64,000 nt of DNA from the NCBI RefSeq assembly GCF_014842915.1, contig NZ_JACYXI010000008.1, positions 186,001 through 250,000 on the forward strand, read 5' to 3'. Below are positions 51,930-60,288 of the stretch, one piece after another; within the stretch, counting starts at the first letter, position 1; every line of letters starts with the position of its first letter. Position numbers and translations under genes: made by a program. This stretch comes from Roseibium litorale (GTDB lineage: Bacteria > Pseudomonadota > Alphaproteobacteria > Rhizobiales > Stappiaceae). The notes beneath the pieces are model-generated. The model was given only the letters and a program-made list of their open reading frames with translations, ran no database searches and was not told the origin of the DNA.

Positions 51930-52385
51930 ATGAAGCGGCCAAAGACCTGGTTTCTCGTAACAGATGGGGCGAAGGCGCGCCTTGTTCGCGAAGTCATGCG
52001 AAATAGCGAAACAAATAACCGCCAGGAGGACATTGTTTTCGAGCGGGAACATGAGCGTCTCGGTGAGATCATGTCCGACCGGCCCGGCAGAAGCTTTTCC
52101 TCGCACGATAACCGGCGCTCCGCAATGGAGTATCACTCCGACCCAGTCCACGAGCAACAGGAGCGGCTTGCAGAGATGCTCGTCGACAAGTTGGAGGCCT
52201 TTCGTATCGAGCGTGCGTTCGATCACCTCGTGATCGTTGCCGAGCCCAGGATGTTAGGCATTTTGAGGAAAATTCTTCCGGAGACGCTGAAATCCGTCGT
52301 TTCACGCGAGGTGGCCAAGGATCTGACCAGCCTTCCCGAGGGCGAGCTGCAGGACGCATTGATGAAGTTAGCTCATGCCGGATGA
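51930..52385 (+). CDS. Host attachment protein family (AtsE/baeRF-like)
   Basis: 151 residues from ATG 51930 (GGAG ten bases upstream). The start KRPKTWFLVTDGAKARLVRE and the DRPGRSFSS segment and C-terminal DHLVIVAEPRMLGILRKILP match the host attachment protein family (first known from Agrobacterium attachment), related to archaeal/bacterial release-factor-like eRF1 domain 2. In alphaproteobacteria these genes often sit in low-oxygen or stress clusters, as here. Molecular function unknown. Confidence 0.85.
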   Translation: MKRPKTWFLVTDGAKARLVREVMRNSETNNRQEDIVFEREHERLGEIMSDRPGRSFSSHDNRRSAMEYHSDPVHEQQERLAEMLVDKLEAFRIERAFDHLVIVAEPRMLGILRKILPETLKSVVSREVAKDLTSLPEGELQDALMKLAHAG

Positions 52386-52519
52386 CCTCGGCACTTGGAG
52401 GCAATTTATTGGCGAGCGCGAATACGTGAAGCGCAACGCGTCAAGCGAAGCGGTGGAAGATAATTTGAAGCAGGTCTTGTTCGGGAGAAGGGTCGAAGCG
52501 GCTCGTTTTCAATTTGATC

Positions 52520-52768
52520 CTACGCCGCTCCAGCCTTGGGGCGGCTCCGCGCGGAGAGCCGCGCTTTATATTCGCAGTTGGGATTTTCAGGCCATGCTTG
52601 TGCAGCAGGAGCACCTTCACAGCAGGTCTCGACGATCATTCCACACCTCATGCATCTGAAATGTGCATGTTCTTCTCTGACCGAACCGTTGCATATCGGA
52701 CATCTGTAACCGCCTTCGGAAGAACGCTGCGCTTCAGTTCCAGTCGAGGGGCCGTTGATCTTTGCCAT
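52520..52768 (-). CDS. Small Cys-rich (zinc-ribbon-like) protein
   Basis: 82 residues from ATG 52768 (the frame also allows GTG at 52816). The core reads YRCPICNGSVREEHAHFRCM followed by RCGMIVETCCEGAPAAQAW: two CxxC pairs (CPIC and CMRC) plus an adjacent CC pair. The first four Cys should bind zinc; the CC pair could be redox active. No close family is recalled with confidence. It stands alone between two genes of the Fnr island, transcribed towards the end of the host-attachment gene. Confidence 0.6.
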   Translation of the reverse strand: MAKINGPSTGTEAQRSSEGGYRCPICNGSVREEHAHFRCMRCGMIVETCCEGAPAAQAWPENPNCEYKARLSARSRPKAGAA

Positions 52769-52859
52769 AGCAAACAATGCATTGAGATCGCCTGTTCGCT
52801 CATTCACTCGAACCAAGTGACCTTCGTTGGCTGCAGAAATTGCCGCCTAGGGTGTGGAC

Positions 52860-53357
52860 TCAGTACCAGTTGCGACGCCGGTGCTCCCAAGGAGATACAT
52901 TGCCGTCCCCATCCGCATCGGCGGACGCATGATGCGCCTTTGCTGCATCGAGGAATTCTCCTCTCGATACTGAGCCGTTTTTGTCGGTGTCCATTTCGCC
53001 GAACCTAGCGCTCTTGCGTTCCTGCATCTCCGCCTGTCTTGCTGGTTTCCAGCCTTGGCCGTATCCCATGCGGACGGTCATATATTCCTCTTTGGTAAGT
53101 TCACCGTCGTCATCGGCATCCATGGCCAGAAAGACATCCAGCGCGGCGCTTGCTGCCTCTTCGTCGCTGATTTGGCCGTCGTCATTCAGATCGATGACCG
53201 CAAACCTGCCACGGCCATTGGGGCCCATGCCCCCGCCCATCATGCCGGAACCCATACCCCAGTTCGCCCCCGGCACCTGACTGTTTGACTGGGCGGCCGA
53301 CTCCGATACGGACAGCGCCGTCACGAGAACCAAGGCAATGGAGAATTTGCTGTACAT
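52860..53357 (-). CDS. Exported EF-hand calcium-binding protein
   Basis: 165 residues from ATG 53357; signal peptide ending SESAAQSNS, a Gly/Met-rich linker (WGMGSGMMGGGMGPNGRG), then four EF-hand loops: DLNDDGQISDEE, DADDDGELTKEE, DTDKNGSVSRGE and DADGDGNVSPWE, each with Asp/Asn at 1, 3, 5 and Glu at 12. It should be a periplasmic or secreted Ca2+ buffer or sensor. An Fnr-type box lies centred 70 bases upstream of the start, compatible with an activator at -41.5. Confidence 0.88.
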   Translation of the reverse strand: MYSKFSIALVLVTALSVSESAAQSNSQVPGANWGMGSGMMGGGMGPNGRGRFAVIDLNDDGQISDEEAASAALDVFLAMDADDDGELTKEEYMTVRMGYGQGWKPARQAEMQERKSARFGEMDTDKNGSVSRGEFLDAAKAHHASADADGDGNVSPWEHRRRNWY

Positions 53358-53420
53358 GATCAATCTCTAACGATGTATCTCATTTCTGACTGATCATTGT
53401 TTGAGTGCAAAAGGCCGTCG

Positions 53421-53434
53421 TTGATGAGCATCAA
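53421..53434. promoter_or_regulatory. Fnr box TTGATGAGCATCAA
   Basis: Perfect TTGAT-N4-ATCAA palindrome, the classical Fnr sequence, between the EF-hand gene (70 bases to its start) and the phasin gene (about 245 bases). Confidence 0.75.
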
Positions 53435-53672
53435 TCAATTGATGTTTAAGCATGGCGTTTTGGTCTATTGGCAAGGTTTCCCAGGCGGGACCTGTGGCAC
53501 GAGCCAGGCGCGATGCAGCAGCCGTCAATTCTCCTGAGCTTCTCCCGAACAAGAAAAGATCGCAAAACGCCGCCAGATTGATGCCCGTCAACGATATTTG
53601 GGTTCCGGCCATTAAACTCCGCCAAGTTGTCCCCTCGGCCTGACAACCTAGGTCTCAGCAGGAGCATGACAG

Positions 53673-54068
53673 ATGGTGAGCAAATCGACGAAGCGTCATC
53701 CCGGTTTTGCCGAAAACTGGAACCCATTCACCTTGAGTGACGGCAATCCGCTTATGTTCATGGCGGGACTGCAGACCAAATGTGCAAAGGCGGCGCTCGA
53801 AAGCCAGATCGAGATGCTGGACTTCCTGAGGAACCGTCTGAGCAAGGACGTGGCTTTCCTCGATCAGATTTCTCAGAAACGGGAAACACCTGAAGTGTTT
53901 ACCAGCGTCACCGAATTCGTGCAGGAAGCCATCGACGACTACTCGCAGGAAACCGTGAAAGTCGTCAGCATTGGATCGCGAATGGCTGTCGATGCGGTGA
54001 ACCACGTCGAGAAAAAGTCTGCGGAACTCGCTGGCGATTTTAAATCGGCTGGTTCCGGTGCGGGCTGA
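53673..54068 (+). CDS. Phasin-family protein
   Basis: 131 residues from ATG 53673 (AGGAG nine bases upstream). NWNPFTLSDGNPLMFMAGLQ followed by a long amphipathic helix (AALESQIEMLDFLRNRLSKD, VFTSVTEFVQEAIDDYSQET) has the all-helical phasin pattern. Phasins coat polyhydroxyalkanoate granules; similar small phasin-like proteins occur in anaerobically induced stress clusters. No PHA synthase gene is in the window. Confidence 0.8.
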   Translation: MVSKSTKRHPGFAENWNPFTLSDGNPLMFMAGLQTKCAKAALESQIEMLDFLRNRLSKDVAFLDQISQKRETPEVFTSVTEFVQEAIDDYSQETVKVVSIGSRMAVDAVNHVEKKSAELAGDFKSAGSGAG

Positions 54069-54613
54069 TCGAGAACAACAGTCCCGGAAGAGCTGAGGAA
54101 ACGGACTTGACCCAGGCTGGACGCTAACGGGCTATTCCGGCAACGAACTTGTGTATTCCGATGACGATTCCGAAGGCTAGGAAGTTCGGAGAAGACCTGT
54201 AGGACGTGGCGGACAGGCTCCATCATGCTGCGTTAGCGTGCCTGACCTTGGGCATCTCGCCGATCAGTCGTTCAAGCCTGGAAGGACTGGGGGCTGCATC
54301 TGGCGATTTCTCCCGGCACGCAGCAGCAGGTCCTGCAACCGACGTCGTCCAAGCCGCGCCGGTCCCTGATTATCCCACCCTGAATCATAAAGTATTATAT
54401 GCTCGACCTCTCCCCGGCCAACGCCCTTATCCGTTATCTTGTTGGATAGATAGGGTTCTACCGTGTTCTGCATGTCCTGAATCAATCCTAATTCGCCGGG
54501 ATCGGCCGCTGCTCGACGCGTGGGGAGCCCGGGGAGGGGATTTCCTCACTATGCGGCGCACCTGGAGCCATGTGAGAATGAAATAGCACCAGCGTCACGC
54601 ATTCCTTTTCGTT
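54069..54613. other. Intergenic stretch without recognisable gene
   Basis: About 545 bases between the convergent phasin and alcohol dehydrogenase genes. Short open frames on both strands have no family content. Possibly decayed sequence. Confidence 0.4.
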
Positions 54614-55597
54614 TCATGGAATGAGTACGGCGGCCCCTCGAAAGTGGCCGGAGCGCAGGTCTTCCAGCGCCTCGTTCGCGCGCACAAGCGGATACCTTGT
54701 AATGCTGGTTTTGACTCCTGCCTGCGGGGCTATTTCCAAGAATTCGGCGGCATCCTGGCGCGTGAGATTGGCCACAGAAAGAAGCTGACGCTCTTCCCAC
54801 AGGATGCGGTAAGGGAAAGAGGGTATGTCGCTCATGTGAATACCGCCGCAAACCACACGGCCTCCCTTTTTGACCGACTTGAGGGCAAGCGGCACGAGGC
54901 CTCCGACAGGTGCGAACAGAATGGCCGCGTCAAGCCTATCCGGCGGCGCCTCATTGGAACCTCCCGCCCAGACCGCGCCGAGCGACCGCGCATGGTGCTG
55001 CGCTTCGTCATCGCCTGCTCGCGTAAAGGCATAAACCGACCGGCCTTGCCAGTTGAGAACTTGAATCAGAATATGCGCAGCAGCACCAAAGCCGAAAAGG
55101 CCAATTCTGGTGCCGTCGCCGGCCATTTTTAACGATCTCCAGCCGATCAGGCCGGCACACATCAGGGGCGCGGCGGCCGCGGGATCGTTGAAGCCGTTCA
55201 TCGGAAACGCAAATTCTGCATCCGCAATCACATGCGACGCAAATCCGCCATCGCGGGTGTAGCCGGTAAATTGGGGTTCATCGCAGAGGTTTTCTCTTCC
55301 TTCGATACAGAATTCGCAATATCCGCAAGTGTGACCCAACCAGGGTATGCCGACGCGTTGCCCGCGTTCGAGCCGCGTGACGGTCTCGCCCACGGCTGCA
55401 ACACGGCCGATGATTTCATGTCCGGGAATGACCGGCAGCTTGGCCTTCGGCAAATCTCCGTCAACGACGTGCAGGTCCGTCCGGCAAACCGCGCATGCCT
55501 CGACTTCAACACAGATCTGGCCGGGACCAGGTTCCGGATCCGGGCGCTCTTCGAGAACCAGCGGGGTTCGAGGAAACTTGAGTACCATTGCCTTCAT
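54614..55597 (-). CDS. Zinc-dependent alcohol dehydrogenase
   Basis: 327 residues from ATG 55597. Catalytic zinc ligands: CAVCRTDLH and GHEIIGRV; structural zinc site GYCEFCIEGRENLCD; coenzyme fold IGLFGFGAAAHILIQ with a GxGxxA-like turn. This is the AdhP/AdhA-like propanol-preferring group. A likely low-oxygen fermentative or redox-balancing enzyme: an Fnr box lies 150 bases upstream at 55745-55758. The frame stays open to 55759 but that region is not dehydrogenase-like. Confidence 0.93.
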   Translation of the reverse strand: MKAMVLKFPRTPLVLEERPDPEPGPGQICVEVEACAVCRTDLHVVDGDLPKAKLPVIPGHEIIGRVAAVGETVTRLERGQRVGIPWLGHTCGYCEFCIEGRENLCDEPQFTGYTRDGGFASHVIADAEFAFPMNGFNDPAAAAPLMCAGLIGWRSLKMAGDGTRIGLFGFGAAAHILIQVLNWQGRSVYAFTRAGDDEAQHHARSLGAVWAGGSNEAPPDRLDAAILFAPVGGLVPLALKSVKKGGRVVCGGIHMSDIPSFPYRILWEERQLLSVANLTRQDAAEFLEIAPQAGVKTSITRYPLVRANEALEDLRSGHFRGAAVLIP

Positions 55598-55744
55598 GAG
55601 CAGCCGTCCCGAGTTCTGGAGAAGTTGAAGCGATCTTCGGTGCATCAGCAGTTGAGGGAAAGCACACGCCACATGCGATTTGCCATTCTCGCCTGGATTT
55701 ACGCCGAAAGCTTCGAAATCATTTCCTCGACTGTCATTTGTCGC

Positions 55745-55758
55745 GTTGACGGGCGTCA
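55745..55758. promoter_or_regulatory. Fnr-type box TTGACGGGCGTCAA
   Basis: Perfect TTGAC-N4-GTCAA palindrome in the divergent promoter of the alcohol dehydrogenase gene (154 bases) and the small 55832-56119 gene (80 bases, suitable for an activator at -41.5). Confidence 0.7.
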
Positions 55759-55831
55759 ATGACAGTGCAGCAAGCCCTTATCATCATGGCTTGAAGAGGG
55801 AGGCGCGGGGTGATGGTGAGGAGAACCCAAG

Positions 55832-56119
55832 ATGGCAAACAAGGCGGCAGAAAATCTTGATCCGGGAACGGAAGCCGTGAAGGACCCGTGGTGGCCAGAT
55901 TTTCGGGTGAAATCGGTCGAGAGTTCCGTCTGGCAGATCGCTGTAATTTCCAGAAAGGGATTCGAGTGGGCCAGGTCGAAGGCCAGCTTTGAACTTTCAA
56001 GTGGCCGGAGCGAGGTGACGACAACTGACCTTACAAGTCTCAATCACCTTATCAGTAACGCACGCGATAACGGTTTGAGGGTTGAATATGTCGGCCCATT
56101 TCAGGTTTTCAGGCTGTGA
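55832..56119 (+). CDS. Hypothetical protein, 95 residues
   Basis: Starts at ATG 55832 behind GAGGAG (ribosome-binding site, 7-9 bases upstream) and is soluble and mixed in composition (DPWWPDFRVKSVESSVWQIA, SRKGFEWARSKASFELSSGR, HLISNARDNGLRVEYVGPFQ). I cannot assign a family; the ending VEYVGPFQVFRL suggests a small alpha/beta fold. An Fnr-type box lies 80 bases upstream, so it is probably induced with the rest of the island. Confidence 0.7.
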   Translation: MANKAAENLDPGTEAVKDPWWPDFRVKSVESSVWQIAVISRKGFEWARSKASFELSSGRSEVTTTDLTSLNHLISNARDNGLRVEYVGPFQVFRL

Positions 56120-56144
56120 TTGCCGGATTTGAAAGACCGGACCA

Positions 56145-56810
56145 TTAGGCTGTACCACTGCGAGCAGACGAGGATCGGAGGTCTTCCAGTTGAGCGATAA
56201 CATCGTCATCGCTCAACTGGGTGAAATCATCGTAGAAATTGCCGATTGCACCGAAAACAACCGGTTCATCGATACAGATGACCTCATCAGCGAGCAGACG
56301 CAGTTCGCTAGCGGTATCGGCAGGCGCTACCGGTATGGCCACCACGATACGGCCCGGCTCTCGTTTCCTCAGTCCCTTGATTGCAGCCTTCATGGTTGCT
56401 CCGGTTGCCACTCCGTCATCAACGATGATGACGGTCTTGCCCGCGACATTCATTGGCAACCGTCCGGCGAGATAGATCCGGCGCCGCCGGTCGATCTCCG
56501 CGAGTTCCTTTTCGCAAACGGCGTTGAACTTCGTACCTGGGATCCATTCTTGCCGAATGACGTTTTCATTGCGCACGACGATTGGCGGCGAACCCTCCAG
56601 AATCGCGCCCATCGCCAGTTCCGGCTGTGAAGGGACACCTAGCTTTCGAACCAGCAGAAGGTCCAACGGTGCACCCAGATACCGGGCGATCTCGCAAGCG
56701 ATGGGAACACCTCCGCGCGGTAATGCCAGCACAACGGCGTCTTTGCCGCGATAGGCGTTCAGTGCCCTTGCGAGCAGTCTTCCCGCCTCGGTGCGGTTCC
56801 GGAAAATCAT
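56145..56810 (-). CDS. Phosphoribosyltransferase (PRPP-binding)
   Basis: 221 residues from ATG 56810, overlapping the flavodoxin stop by 4 bases (56807-56810). The PRPP loop TVIIVDDGVATGATMKAAIK is textbook; VLALPRGGVPIACEIARYLG and LLVRKLGVPSQPELAMGAI match the COG1926-type phosphoribosyltransferases found in stress clusters. The acceptor base is unknown. A PRPP synthetase gene lies 1.5 kb away, a notable pairing. Coupled to the flavodoxin gene upstream. Confidence 0.92.
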   Translation of the reverse strand: MIFRNRTEAGRLLARALNAYRGKDAVVLALPRGGVPIACEIARYLGAPLDLLLVRKLGVPSQPELAMGAILEGSPPIVVRNENVIRQEWIPGTKFNAVCEKELAEIDRRRRIYLAGRLPMNVAGKTVIIVDDGVATGATMKAAIKGLRKREPGRIVVAIPVAPADTASELRLLADEVICIDEPVVFGAIGNFYDDFTQLSDDDVIAQLEDLRSSSARSGTA

Positions 56811-57325
56811 GAGCCAGTCTCCGCGGTTATATAGTCCCTCAGAACCTCCGTGGTGGCTGAGCATCGAACCTTGACGGTGTTGACAAAGGCACTTGTTTTC
56901 GAGACATGGCCGCCCGACTTGAGGTCTGTCTCGGTGATCTCAAGGGTTGCCAGCGGAGATTTGCCACACTGGCGCTCCATTTGGCGGAACATATTCCGGG
57001 CTCCCCAGCCACCTTCCGTGCAGAAGAAAGCGATCTCGTGGAATTTATCTGCATTCGCTGCGATATAGCTGCGCATCGCGGGGGGCAGACAACCAACCCA
57101 GACCGGTGTTCCTAAAATGACGAGGTCATAAGTTTCGGGATCGCTGATGACAGGCTTCAGCTGCACCTTGTGTCTTAGGACCGCTCCAAGGCCTGCGGCC
57201 AGATAACCTCGCCACCGCCGTTCCACCAGCTGTTCCAGGTCCCCCTCAAGCCCGGTGGCAATCGCCCTTGCGACCCCGTACGTATGTCCGGTTCTTGAAT
57301 AGAAGACGATCAGACACTTGGCCAT
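56807..57325 (-). CDS. Flavodoxin-like protein
   Basis: 172 residues: phosphate-binding loop LIVFYSRTGHTYGVARAIA for FMN, DLVILGTPVWVGCLPPAMRS and FCTEGGWGARNMFRQM in the expected places of the flavodoxin fold. Resembles short flavodoxins/NAD(P)H-quinone-type proteins. Its last codons overlap the phosphoribosyltransferase start. No obvious Fnr box upstream. Confidence 0.9.
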   Translation of the reverse strand: MAKCLIVFYSRTGHTYGVARAIATGLEGDLEQLVERRWRGYLAAGLGAVLRHKVQLKPVISDPETYDLVILGTPVWVGCLPPAMRSYIAANADKFHEIAFFCTEGGWGARNMFRQMERQCGKSPLATLEITETDLKSGGHVSKTSAFVNTVKVRCSATTEVLRDYITAETGS

Positions 57326-57506
57326 GATGCCGGTCCCTTCTGTCCGTGTTCGGATGACAACTCAAAGAAGAGATTCCACCTGACTGAGGTAAGCCCTTAA
57401 GCAGCAGAGACCTTTCCGGTTCGATGAACAGGCAGCCCGCCGGCCGGGGAGCAGACTGCCAGACGACACTGCACGATGACGAGTAGCGGCTCCCGAAAAG
57501 GTCCGC

Positions 57507-58043
57507 TCATTCCGCCTTGATGCCGATCTTCTTTTCCTGGCTTCGGGCTTCTTTCGTTTTCGGCAGGGTGACAGTCAGAACACCTTTCGCGAATTTCGCA
57601 TCGATCTTGTCGGTGTCGATACCGGCTGGTAGGGCGAAGCTGCGGTGGAACGAGCCATAGCGGCGCTCGGAAAGGTAATATTCCTTTTCGCGCTCTTCCT
57701 TTTCCTCGCTCTTTTCGCCCTTGATCGTCAGCGAACCGTTCGACAGTTTGATTTCGATGTCTTTTTCTTCCATGCCGGGCAATTCCGCACTGATCTCGTA
57801 GCCTTTTTCCTTTTCGACAAGGTCCATCGCCGGTGCAAAGTTCCACGCGTCCTGGCGTGGCCAGTCGAATTCCATGTCAAACAACGAGGGACGTGCGGTC
57901 CGCCGCCAGCCAAACGGGTGGAAATTGTCGAACAGACGGTCGATCTCACGATGGAGGTTTTCAAATGGAGACCAGCCGGTCTTAGGAGCAGGTGCGGTCT
58001 TTTCCTCGGTCTTCACCGGCAATTTGGTGGCTGCTTCGGCCAT
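57507..58043 (-). CDS. Small heat-shock protein Hsp20
   Basis: 178 residues from ATG 58043 (AGGAG eight bases upstream; frame open to 58052). N-terminal arm SPFENLHREIDRLFDNFHPF, an alpha-crystallin domain (APAMDLVEKEKGYEISAELP, GMEEKDIEIKLSNGSLTIKG, YGSFHRSFALPAGID, KFAKGVLTVTLPK) and C-terminal KKIGIKAE with an IxI-like motif. It holds unfolding proteins. One of several proteostasis genes of the island with groEL. Confidence 0.95.
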   Translation of the reverse strand: MAEAATKLPVKTEEKTAPAPKTGWSPFENLHREIDRLFDNFHPFGWRRTARPSLFDMEFDWPRQDAWNFAPAMDLVEKEKGYEISAELPGMEEKDIEIKLSNGSLTIKGEKSEEKEEREKEYYLSERRYGSFHRSFALPAGIDTDKIDAKFAKGVLTVTLPKTKEARSQEKKIGIKAE

Positions 58044-58170
58044 GGCTTTCACTCCTGGTTGATTGACGAACTGATACAGGTTGATGGCTGCAGTGCCCGC
58101 CGCTGATATCAGGCGCGGCCGGTCCGGGCATTCTCCGCAAGGCCGACCGCCTCATCCGGGAGCTGAGCCG

Positions 58171-58207
58171 AAAGACTGGCAAGCCGGCAAAAGACTGGCA
58201 TGCCGGC
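58171..58207. repeat. Two imperfect tandem copies of an 18-base unit
   Basis: AAAGACTGGCAAGCCGGC and AAAGACTGGCATGCCGGC (one mismatch) at 58171-58188 and 58190-58207, upstream of hsp20 and prs. Each contains an inverted repeat (TGGC/GCCGGC). Confidence 0.6.
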
Positions 58208-58269
58208 AGGAGATCGGCAGATGCGTCCCGTAGAGAGTTCCATGAAAGCCGGTTCTTCTGGCGCTATCA

Positions 58270-58283
58270 TTGACGGCCATCAA
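58270..58283. promoter_or_regulatory. Fnr-type box TTGACGGCCATCAA
   Basis: TTGAC-N4-ATCAA box centred 40 bases upstream of the prs start and 233 bases upstream of hsp20. If used as a -41.5 activator site for prs, transcription would begin at about the ATG. Confidence 0.65.
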
Positions 58284-58316
58284 TCCAAAAGCTTCGAAAG
58301 CTGCTAATCAGGTGTC

Positions 58317-59297
58317 ATGCGTATCTTTGCCATGCACGGTTCAGAACTACTCGGGAAATCCGTCGCCAACGCTTCGGAAGCCGATCTTGCGGCTCACGAA
58401 GAACGGGAGTTCACCGGCGGCGAGCATAAGGCGCGCCCGCTCGTCAGCGTGCGAGGCGAGGCCGTTTATGTGATCCACAGTCTCAATGGAACGCCTGCGT
58501 CCTCCGTGAACGACAAACTGTGCCGGCTTCTGTTCTTCATTGCCGCCTGCCGTCAGAATGGTGCCAAGCACGTGACGGCGATCGTTCCCTATCTCGCCTA
58601 TTCACGAAAGGACCGGCAGACCAAGGCGCGCGATCCTGTCACCACGCGCTATATCGCAACCCTGTTCGAGGCGGTCGGAACCGATCGCGTAATCACGCTC
58701 GATGTGCATAATGTTGCCGCCTTCCAGAACGCATTCCGTTGCGAGACCGTTCACCTGAGCGCGAAGCGGCTCTTTTGCCGAGCGATAGGACAGGCCGCCG
58801 GAGCCTCACAGGTGACAGTGTTTTCGCCCGACGGCGGTGGCATCAAGCGAGCGCAGCTTGTCAGGGAGCTTTTCGAAGCAGAAACGGGCGCGTCCGCCGG
58901 GTTCGGTTTCATGGAAAAGCGTCGCAGCCGCGGTAAGGTGTCCGGTGATCTCTTCGCGGGCGACGTCGAGGGACATGCGGTTTTCATTGTCGACGACATG
59001 ATCGAGTCGGGTGGAACAATGCTCCGGGCCGCAGAAGCCTGCCGAGACCGTGGCGCACGCTCTGTTCACGTCATCGCAACGCATGGTCTGTTGGGTCCGG
59101 GTTCGCAGAACCTCCTTCAAAGCTCTCTGCTCACTGGCATCGTCCTGACAGACAGTGTCTCGTGCGCAGGCGAAACCGCGCGAGCTTATCCTGATGCCGC
59201 AATCAGTATCCTGCCCGTCGGTCCCCTGATCGCAGATGCCGTCAGACTTCTTGATGCGGGCGAGCCGATCTCTTCGCTTCTGGGCATGGAAGACTAA
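58317..59297 (+). CDS. prs: Ribose-phosphate pyrophosphokinase (PRPP synthetase)
   Basis: 326 residues with the PRPP synthetase pattern: TGGEHKARPLVSVRGEAVYV at the start, the ATP/flexible loop YLAYSRKDRQTKARDPVTTR, VFSPDGGGIKRAQLV, and the PRPP loop FIVDDMIESGGTM. It is a divergent form compared with housekeeping Prs and probably a second copy. Prs makes PRPP for nucleotides, NAD and histidine. Its last 56 bases overlap the convergent phosphotransferase gene. An Fnr box lies just upstream. Confidence 0.9.
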   Translation: MRIFAMHGSELLGKSVANASEADLAAHEEREFTGGEHKARPLVSVRGEAVYVIHSLNGTPASSVNDKLCRLLFFIAACRQNGAKHVTAIVPYLAYSRKDRQTKARDPVTTRYIATLFEAVGTDRVITLDVHNVAAFQNAFRCETVHLSAKRLFCRAIGQAAGASQVTVFSPDGGGIKRAQLVRELFEAETGASAGFGFMEKRRSRGKVSGDLFAGDVEGHAVFIVDDMIESGGTMLRAAEACRDRGARSVHVIATHGLLGPGSQNLLQSSLLTGIVLTDSVSCAGETARAYPDAAISILPVGPLIADAVRLLDAGEPISSLLGMED

Positions 59298-60285
59298 AGC
59301 TCTCCCGTTCGGCGAATGCCAGATAGCGCTTTGCATTCGGTATCCAGACCTGCTGATGACGCACCGGGCTTTCCGCCAGATGCAACAGACTGATACGGGC
59401 ACGCAGCAGTGCGCGGAACACACCGTAAAGAGCCTGCAGCTCAATTGATGGCGGATGACCGAGCTTACCGGACAAGCGCCGCAGGAGAAAGGGCCGCACC
59501 CAGCCCGCGCCGAGGATGCCGCACTCCAGTCCCAGGTAGTTGACCTCATCATAGGGGTCGATAATACGCATTGAGCGATTGAACTCCAGGCAGTCGATGA
59601 TCTGCAGCGGCCGCGCAAGAAAGACATGTTCGGGCCTAAGGTCGCCGTGCCCTTCTACCAGGAACCCATTTCTGCCCCGCCTTTCTATCTCCCGCCTTAG
59701 GATCGGCCACGCCAACGTCAGGCGGTCAAGCGGCCCGTGCACATGGGATGCCAGGCCAAAAGCCGGCTGCAGCAGGATCTTGCGGTTCTCGTTATGCTCC
59801 TTTTCCAGGTGAGCGAGATACTCGGCAGAAGACACGGTGCCGTCCGCTCCGATGGCATAAAACTCACACAAGATATCCGCTAGATGCCCGGCTTCACGGC
59901 GTGTCAACCGATCGCCGAGAATACGGCGTTCCAGAGAGCTCTCCTCGGGAAGACGGTTCATGACGACGAGCCAGTCGACTATGCGGCCCGTTCCGTCCAG
60001 AGCCAGCTGGCCGAGGGCATTGGCGCGCAGGGCTTGTATTCGCTTGTAGGTATTCGCCGCGAGCCTGCGGTTGAGCTGAAGCTCCTCCCCGCAGATCTGG
60101 TACCGTTTTTTCAGGGTGCTAAAGTCAAGAAACGGGTATCTGACCGGCTTTTTCAGCTTATAGACCTCGGTGTCCGTCAAGAACACCCAGGCCATATGCG
60201 TTTCCACCGCTTCGACAGACCGGGTCTTTCCGCGATAAGCGTCTACCGTGGAGAGGAATGCGACTTTTCTCTCCAGCGAAACCAT
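59242..60285 (-). CDS. Aminoglycoside phosphotransferase-like protein (COG2187)
   Basis: 347 residues with kinase-like motifs: VYKLKKPVRYPFLDFSTLKK near the start, the catalytic loop VEGHGDLRPEHVFL (Asp) and LQIIDCLEFNRSMRIIDPYD with the metal Asp. Proteins of this kind often occur next to phosphoribosyl or stress genes; substrate unknown. Runs convergently with prs and overlaps it by 56 bases at the 3' ends. It is followed (upstream on the same strand) by a universal stress protein gene only 3 bases away. Confidence 0.8.
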   Translation of the reverse strand: MVSLERKVAFLSTVDAYRGKTRSVEAVETHMAWVFLTDTEVYKLKKPVRYPFLDFSTLKKRYQICGEELQLNRRLAANTYKRIQALRANALGQLALDGTGRIVDWLVVMNRLPEESSLERRILGDRLTRREAGHLADILCEFYAIGADGTVSSAEYLAHLEKEHNENRKILLQPAFGLASHVHGPLDRLTLAWPILRREIERRGRNGFLVEGHGDLRPEHVFLARPLQIIDCLEFNRSMRIIDPYDEVNYLGLECGILGAGWVRPFLLRRLSGKLGHPPSIELQALYGVFRALLRARISLLHLAESPVRHQQVWIPNAKRYLAFAERESFSLPCPEAKRSARPHQEV

Positions 60286-60288
60286 GGA

